A stretch of DNA of 64,000 nt from positions 248,001-312,000 of the forward strand of contig NZ_UNSD01000002.1 in assembly GCF_900538215.1 (NCBI RefSeq), written 5' to 3'. The notes under the pieces were generated by a model. That model had not been told where the DNA came from, searched no databases, and saw only the letters and a program-made list of their open reading frames with translations. Source of the DNA: Candidatus Ornithobacterium hominis (GTDB lineage Bacteria; Bacteroidota; Bacteroidia; Flavobacteriales; Weeksellaceae). This document shows, piece by piece, positions 59,848 to 64,000 of the stretch; the stretch's first letter is position 1, and the number at the start of each line of letters is the position of its first letter. The translations under genes were made by a program, and so were the position numbers.

Positions 59848-61350
59848 ATGAAGAAGTTATACATCAAAGATTGGTTAGCATATCAGCCCTATACGAAAGA
59901 AGGAACAGCAGATATTTTTTACATGAATTTGGCAAATCAAATTCAAGAAAAGTTATTTGAAATCCGCTCGCAACATTTGATTTTAGAGCATTTAGAAACG
60001 GAAGACCTCCGAGATTTGGCTGTTTTTTTAACTTCTTATTTTGAAGATTTTATCTCACAAACGGAGATTTTTAAAGGCTTTAAAAATTTAAACCAAGATC
60101 TTTACAGTAAAAATTTACCCTTTTTTGAAGCTGAAAATTCTGCAGATGATATAAATTTAGATGATGTTCAATTTTTAGTTTGGTATTTTTTCAATTTACC
60201 CAAGCAAGATTTTTTGTTCAATCCCAAAAATGAAAGTTTTACTCAAATCGCTCAAGCTGTTTTTGAAATCTTAGATGAATCGTATGAATTTGCTCCAGAA
60301 AATACGGCGTTAAAAACTTATTTTAGTATAAAAGATGAACATAATTTTGATGAAGTACGTTATTTCTTTGATAAACTTTTGGTAAAAAGTTTCTTGCTCA
60401 AATACGATACAGCGGTTGATTTTCATTTCAAAAGTCAGCCATTGATGCAAGATTCCTCGCAAGCAGGTTTTCAGCGTTATAAAAGTTTCAGAGATTACTA
60501 CACCATCAATCAAAAAACCAAACTTCTCGGCTTGCGCAGCTGCGAGTGGGCTGCCGCAATGAATGGTGAAAATGCTGAATTTTCTAAAGCCTTAAAAAAT
60601 CTCTCAGAAAATCAACAGAATGTTTTTCGCTTCATTGAGCTGGACGGAAAAAATTTAAAAGTAGAGCATTTAGTTTCAGGCAAAATAGTAACTTTGGCGG
60701 GTGATAACTTTACTGAGGCAAAAAAATTGCCACCCAATGCTTTGTTTAGCGCTGGGATTTGCCGTTGGGAAGGGGAATATGTCATCACTGGGATTCTTTG
60801 GGTCAATACGTTTGATGAAAAAATTGCTGATGCGTATAGAAATGAATTTCCATCGGCACATCTATTTGAAACAGAAGTGGAAATTGAAAATCGAAAAAAT
60901 CGTCTGGCTTGGGAGAAAAATTATTTTAAGCAACAGGCTTCGCATTCCTTTTTCCATTTAGCTGATGTTTCTTCAGCGATTGATTTCATCAATGATTTCT
61001 ATGCTGAGGTAGAAAAACACCACGAGATTAACCAAGCGCAAGTTCAGCAAATGTTGCAGCAAGTTAATTTGAAAGAAAAAGTTCGTAATTTTTTAATTTT
61101 CTATAACGAGAAAGAAGGTTTAGAGTTTTATTTTAATCTTCCCGAAGGTTTAGAAATTGAAAATAATCCGTTTTTTATAGAAAAAAATGGTGATTTTCTA
61201 CTGAAATTGATGATGAGCGAAGAAATTTCTGGAGAATTATTTAAGGCTTTGAAAAATAATTTCTCCTTTGATTCTGAATTAAATGCTTACAATCCGCAAG
61301 ACCAAGATTTCTTGCTGAGATTCTTTAAACCTAATCGCCATCATCAGTAA
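59848..61350 (+). CDS. DUF3843-like protein of unknown function
   Basis: 500 residues from the ATG at 59848; a TTG two codons earlier is less likely. Cytoplasmic, no signal peptide or membrane segments, Glu/Lys/Phe/Asn-rich. The start (K-K-L-Y-I-K-D-W-L-A-Y-Q-P-Y) and the D-V-Q-F-L-V-W-Y-F-F-N stretch near residue 110 resemble the Bacteroidota family DUF3843; this is memory of pattern, not a database match. The gene carries three copies of the dispersed palindrome (cores 60074-60080, 60587-60593, 61243-61249), each read as an F-K-G/A-L/F-K-N peptide. Ends at a strong terminator. Confidence 0.6.
   Translation: MKKLYIKDWLAYQPYTKEGTADIFYMNLANQIQEKLFEIRSQHLILEHLETEDLRDLAVFLTSYFEDFISQTEIFKGFKNLNQDLYSKNLPFFEAENSADDINLDDVQFLVWYFFNLPKQDFLFNPKNESFTQIAQAVFEILDESYEFAPENTALKTYFSIKDEHNFDEVRYFFDKLLVKSFLLKYDTAVDFHFKSQPLMQDSSQAGFQRYKSFRDYYTINQKTKLLGLRSCEWAAAMNGENAEFSKALKNLSENQQNVFRFIELDGKNLKVEHLVSGKIVTLAGDNFTEAKKLPPNALFSAGICRWEGEYVITGILWVNTFDEKIADAYRNEFPSAHLFETEVEIENRKNRLAWEKNYFKQQASHSFFHLADVSSAIDFINDFYAEVEKHHEINQAQVQQMLQQVNLKEKVRNFLIFYNEKEGLEFYFNLPEGLEIENNPFFIEKNGDFLLKLMMSEEISGELFKALKNNFSFDSELNAYNPQDQDFLLRFFKPNRHHQ
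60066..60090. repeat. Palindrome copy inside the DUF3843 gene (1 of 3)
   Basis: Core AAGGCTT at 60074-60080; reads I-F-K-G-F-K-N-L. Confidence 0.75.
60579..60601. repeat. Palindrome copy inside the DUF3843 gene (2 of 3)
   Basis: Core AAGCCTT at 60587-60593; reads F-S-K-A-L-K-N-L. Confidence 0.75.
61234..61260. repeat. Palindrome copy inside the DUF3843 gene (3 of 3)
   Basis: Core AAGGCTT at 61243-61249; reads L-F-K-A-L-K-N-N. Confidence 0.65.
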
Positions 61351-61472
61351 ATATTTTGCGATTTGTGCTAATTAGTTGGTTGTGAAGTGGCTGTGAAGGG
61401 TAGATCTGTTTTCTATTTATTCCAAAGCATTCACAAAATAGTTCCACAAAGCAATAGAAGTAATGATGAAGA

Positions 61473-61516
61473 AAAACTTTGCCAAAGTTGGATTAAATAA
61501 TCTTTGGCAAAGTTTT
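61473..61516. terminator. Bidirectional terminator between the DUF3843 gene and mpl
   Basis: Perfect 15-bp stem AAAACTTTGCCAAAG (61473-61487) with 61502-61516, 14-base loop, A and T runs on both sides, between converging genes. Confidence 0.9.
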
Positions 61517-61552
61517 CCTGAAGTCTTGTTTTTTTCTAGCGTCTGAATTTCT

Positions 61553-62896
61553 CTAAAGGCTCTTTAAATCTAACCCGCCGTAGTTGCCGCTGCTCATCAT
61601 TAGCAGAACAGCATCTTCTCTATTCAACTGAAATAAATATTCTTTTAAATCTTCAGGGTTAGTAAAAACTTGAATGCTTTCATCGCCAAAAGCTTGCTTG
61701 ATTTCTGCTGGCGGGATGGGTTCTCGGCGTTTTATCCGCAAGGCATCTTCGCTATAATAAACTATTTTTTCATCTGCTGGGTCTAGCGCATTTTTGTACT
61801 GGTCTATAAAATCACGATTGAGCGAGCTGTAGGTATGCAATTCCTGGCAAGCAATGATTTTTTTGTCGGGGAATTGTTCTCTTACAGCTTTAGCCGTAGA
61901 TTTTACTTTGCTGGGCGAATGTGCATAATCTTTGAATACGATTTTGCCGTTTTCTTCTTTGATTTTCTCTAATCTTTTTGCTGCTCCGCCAAAGCTTTGA
62001 ATTGCATCGTAAAAATCCTCATCCATTATGCCTAGGTGATTACAAAGCGTTCTAGCTCCCTCTAAATTACTCAAATTATGCTGGCCAAAAATTTTCAATG
62101 GAATCTCACCAAATGGCGTTTGCAAATAAGTTTTGCCATCTTTTACCGCATATTTTGGTGTTTTATATGGAATTTTACGAATTGGATTTTCACTCTGATT
62201 TATCACTTTCTGAACTTCAAAGTCCTCTGCATTGTAAATCAAAATGCCGCCGTTGGTAATGCTAGCGACAAAGTCTCGGAATTGCTGCACGTAATTTTCA
62301 AACGTAGGGAAAACATTTATATGATCCCAAGCTATCCCGCTAATTAAGGCAATATTGGGCTGGTAAAGTAGGAATTTAGGTCGTCTGTCGATGGTAGAAG
62401 AAAGGTATTCATCGCCTTCCATTATCATAAAATCGGCATCATCTTGCAGGCGAACCATCACATCAAATCCCTCTAGCTGTGCACCGACCATGTAATTCTC
62501 TTTCCTCTCGTGGTAGTGCAAAACATGCAAAATCATTGAGGTGATTGTTGTTTTCCCGTGCGAACCGCCAATGACTACACGCGTCTGATTTTTGGATTGC
62601 TCATAAAGAAATTCAGGATATGAATAAATCGGAATGTTTAATTCTTTAGCTCTCTGAAGCTCAGGATTATCTGCGTGGGCATGCATGCCAAGAATCACTG
62701 CATCTAAATCGGGGGTAATGTTTTCCTCAAACCAGCCTATTTCTTTGGGTGCAATGTTGCGCTGCTCGAGGCGAGATTTTGAGGGTTCAAACAAAGAATC
62801 ATCAGAACCTGTGATTTTATATCCTTTTTCGTGGAGAGAAATGGCTAAATTATGCATCGCACTTCCTCCTATGGCGATAAAATGAATTTTTTTCAT
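61553..62896 (-). CDS. mpl: UDP-N-acetylmuramate:tripeptide ligase (murein recycling)
   Basis: Attaches recycled L-Ala-gamma-D-Glu-meso-DAP to UDP-MurNAc. 447 residues. Rossmann-type N-terminus IHFIAIGGSAMHNLAISL (about 4-21), P-loop VVIGGSHGKTTITSMI (about 107-122), and central ligase residues including N-L-S-N-L-E-G-A near 275. The GSAMHN turn and lack of a MurC-type substrate loop favour Mpl over MurC. Own promoter (TATTTTTG) 16 bases ahead. Confidence 0.93.
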   Translation of the reverse strand: MKKIHFIAIGGSAMHNLAISLHEKGYKITGSDDSLFEPSKSRLEQRNIAPKEIGWFEENITPDLDAVILGMHAHADNPELQRAKELNIPIYSYPEFLYEQSKNQTRVVIGGSHGKTTITSMILHVLHYHERKENYMVGAQLEGFDVMVRLQDDADFMIMEGDEYLSSTIDRRPKFLLYQPNIALISGIAWDHINVFPTFENYVQQFRDFVASITNGGILIYNAEDFEVQKVINQSENPIRKIPYKTPKYAVKDGKTYLQTPFGEIPLKIFGQHNLSNLEGARTLCNHLGIMDEDFYDAIQSFGGAAKRLEKIKEENGKIVFKDYAHSPSKVKSTAKAVREQFPDKKIIACQELHTYSSLNRDFIDQYKNALDPADEKIVYYSEDALRIKRREPIPPAEIKQAFGDESIQVFTNPEDLKEYLFQLNREDAVLLMMSSGNYGGLDLKSL

Positions 62897-62912
62897 ACAC
62901 TATTATTTCAAC

Positions 62913-62920
62913 CAAAAATA
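62913..62920 (-). promoter_or_regulatory. -7 promoter element TATTTTTG of mpl
   Basis: Perfect TAnnTTTG, 16 bases before the ATG at 62896. Confidence 0.7.
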
Positions 62921-62945
62921 ATGAATTTTATGAGGCTTCTAAAAT

Positions 62946-62970
62946 GATTTTTTTAAGCCTTAAAAGATTT
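62946..62970. repeat. Dispersed palindrome upstream of mpl
   Basis: Core AAGCCTT at 62955-62961, just upstream of the mpl -7 element. Confidence 0.7.
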
Positions 62971-63137
62971 CTAAATTTAGTGGAAACTTAGGAAGAATAA
63001 GAATTTTAATTTAACAATAGTTTATTACTCCTTTGAATTTATTTAAATTTATTTAATCTCTTATGGTACATCATTTGATTCACATATATAGCAAAGTACA
63101 CAGAATTAGTATTTTGTCCTCATGTGTTAGAATTTTG

Positions 63138-63165
63138 CTCCCGTTCCTATGAACGGGAGTTTTTC
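63138..63165 (+). terminator. Strong rightward terminator with no rightward gene before it
   Basis: CTCCCGTTC (63138-63146), loop CTAT, GAACGGGAG (63151-63159), then TTTTTC. The T run follows only on the + strand, yet the nearest genes on both sides (mpl and folB) run leftward. It may end an unannotated small RNA starting within 62921-63137; if it serves folB, termination would be without a T run. Confidence 0.7.
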
Positions 63166-63167
63166 TA

Positions 63168-63524
63168 TTAAAAATTTTTGATGTAAGTCACCGCAGCATA
63201 ATCCATTTTGCCAGGCATCGGCGGTGCTAACTTCCTTACTGTCAGTTCAATCTTCTGAATCGAAGAAAATTCCTCATGAATTTTGCACGCCATCCGATAA
63301 CATAAATGCTCTAATAATTTCGCTTGAATTTTCATTTCTTCTAAAATAATAGCATTCAAATCAGCATAGCTAATGGTATTTTTTACCTCATCAGTTTTTG
63401 CTGCCATCTCGGCATTTGTCCACACTGCAACATCGATTTGATAGGTGGCTCCGATGATGTTTTCTTCGGGTAAAACGCCGTGGTAAGCATAAACTTCTAT
63501 ATTTTTAATTTCTATTTTAAACAT
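63168..63524 (-). CDS. folB: Dihydroneopterin aldolase
   Basis: 118 residues, folate pathway: dihydroneopterin to hydroxymethyl-dihydropterin and glycolaldehyde. Start IEIKNIEVYAYHGVLPEEN (about 3-21), active-site Glu in that H-G-x-x-x-x-E block, catalytic Lys in RKLAPPMPGKMDYAAVTY near the C-terminus (normally L-x-K-P...A). The start overlaps a palindrome that also contains the stop codon of the upstream hydrolase. Confidence 0.93.
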   Translation of the reverse strand: MFKIEIKNIEVYAYHGVLPEENIIGATYQIDVAVWTNAEMAAKTDEVKNTISYADLNAIILEEMKIQAKLLEHLCYRMACKIHEEFSSIQKIELTVRKLAPPMPGKMDYAAVTYIKNF

Positions 63525-63547
63525 TTTTTTAAGGCTTAAAAAAATTC
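63522..63547. repeat. Dispersed palindrome spanning a stop/start junction
   Basis: Core AAGGCTT at 63531-63537. On the minus strand it encodes the hydrolase end F-F-K-P-stop and then supplies the A-rich leader up to the folB ATG (63524). Confidence 0.8.
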
Positions 63548-64000
63548 ATCGAAATTTCATAAAATTCATCAGGCTTCTCGGCATGTAACCAGTGGCCTGC
63601 TTCTTGGATTTGCTTGATTTCTGCTCTGGGAAAATAGCGATGAATCAATATTTCATCACCTTTCTCGATATAACTGGAGTTTTCCCCTCCCAAAAATAGT
63701 GTTTCCCCTTCAAATTTTTTATCAGGCAAGTTCTGCCCTATCAATTCGTTGTAATTCTTACTCAAAGCATCAAGATTAAATCTTAGTTCATAGATTCCGT
63801 TCTTTTTCCGATTTAAACTTTTGAGTAAAAATTGTCTTACGGCGGCATTTTTTATCAAAGCTTTCAGTTGGTCGTCGGCATCGCTGCGGCGTTCTATCTG
63901 AGAAAAATCAAGATTTTTCAAGGCTTTAATAATTTCTAAATGATGCGGTGCATAGGCTTTGGGAGCAATGTCAGCTACCAAGAGGTGCTTGAGCTTTGTG
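63529..64000 (-). CDS. Alpha/beta-fold hydrolase, YbfF-like, 5' part beyond the window
   Basis: The frame is open to the window edge; an internal TTG at 63981 is not the start. About 156 C-terminal residues are present. HLLVADIAPKAY (the strand after the nucleophile elbow in esterases such as YbfF), the cap domain (I-I-K-A-L-K-N-L-D, itself a KALKN peptide), FLGGENSSYI as the acid strand and the catalytic His in the E-A-G-H-W-L-H-A-E-K-P motif near the end. The nucleophile Ser lies outside the window. Co-directional with folB, 4 bp apart. Confidence 0.88.
   Translation of the reverse strand, partial: TKLKHLLVADIAPKAYAPHHLEIIKALKNLDFSQIERRSDADDQLKALIKNAAVRQFLLKSLNRKKNGIYELRFNLDALSKNYNELIGQNLPDKKFEGETLFLGGENSSYIEKGDEILIHRYFPRAEIKQIQEAGHWLHAEKPDEFYEISMNFFKP

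Noticed and set aside
1-64000. Mobile element, prophage, CRISPR or defence island
   Set aside because: No transposase, integrase, repeat-spacer array, tRNA-flanked att pair or toxin-antitoxin genes were seen; almost all genes are core families.

Overview
The window is AT-rich chromosomal DNA from a member of the Bacteroidota, almost certainly class Flavobacteriia. The evidence: a SusC/SusD pair, the gliding gene gldH next to ricT and a class A penicillin-binding protein, tandem DUF3078 barrels, DUF6146 and DUF3843 family genes, a long purF, no Shine-Dalgarno sequences ahead of start codons (A-rich leaders instead), and many copies of the Bacteroidota -7 promoter element TAnnTTTG 15-28 bases ahead of starts. 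The genus cannot be fixed from the sequence alone; a host-associated, protein- and glycan-feeding flavobacterium fits. I found no rRNA, tRNA, CRISPR array, insertion sequence or prophage.

Layout. 1-7.3 kb: a SusD-like lipoprotein (cut by the window edge) and a SusC-like receptor run leftward; divergent from them are a sugar MFS transporter and a GH130 enzyme. 7.5-16 kb: a small GNAT protein, fumC, an MscS-type channel, a DUF456 protein, a GH110 alpha-galactosidase lipoprotein, a secreted C1 peptidase, brnQ. 16-20.8 kb: purF-purC-purM (leftward) and a Mn-type superoxide dismutase. 20.9-28 kb: a DEDD exonuclease with a YkgJ-type cysteine-cluster protein, a LemA-TPM-TPM membrane operon, a decayed small barrel gene, and a secreted DPP IV plus M64 peptidase pair. 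28-33 kb: holB, pgi, an M3 oligopeptidase. 33-37 kb: nadA-nadB-nadC. 37-46.5 kb (leftward): two DUF3078 barrels, hemH, rarA, a short hotdog thioesterase, trkH, trkA, prfB, and two small proteins. 46.6-51 kb: rimK, an AstE/AspA-like deacylase, metG, yraN. 51-64 kb: typA, xth, ricT-gldH-pbp1A, tyrS, a DUF3843 protein, mpl, folB and a partial alpha/beta hydrolase.

How the genes work together. Two small groups point to use of host glycans: the GH130 plus MFS pair (candidate for Man-beta-1,4-GlcNAc or a related mannoside) beside the SusCD porin, and the GH110 exo-alpha-galactosidase. Four peptidases (DPP IV, M64, C1, M3) and brnQ point to amino acids as a carbon source. The rest is housekeeping: purines, NAD, heme, K+ uptake, translation, cell wall and repair.

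The most unusual feature is a dispersed 19-bp interrupted palindrome, TTTTTTAAG-S-CTTAAAAAA (S = G or C), with roughly 35 clear or degenerate copies in 64 kb. It sits at most gene boundaries, including inside operons and across stop/start junctions. It also occurs inside genes, where it makes unrelated proteins share an F-K-A-L-K-N type peptide. It has a one-base centre and A/T arms, so a single copy is a poor RNA hairpin or terminator and looks more like a DNA-level signal. In a few places two copies pair into true hairpin terminators.
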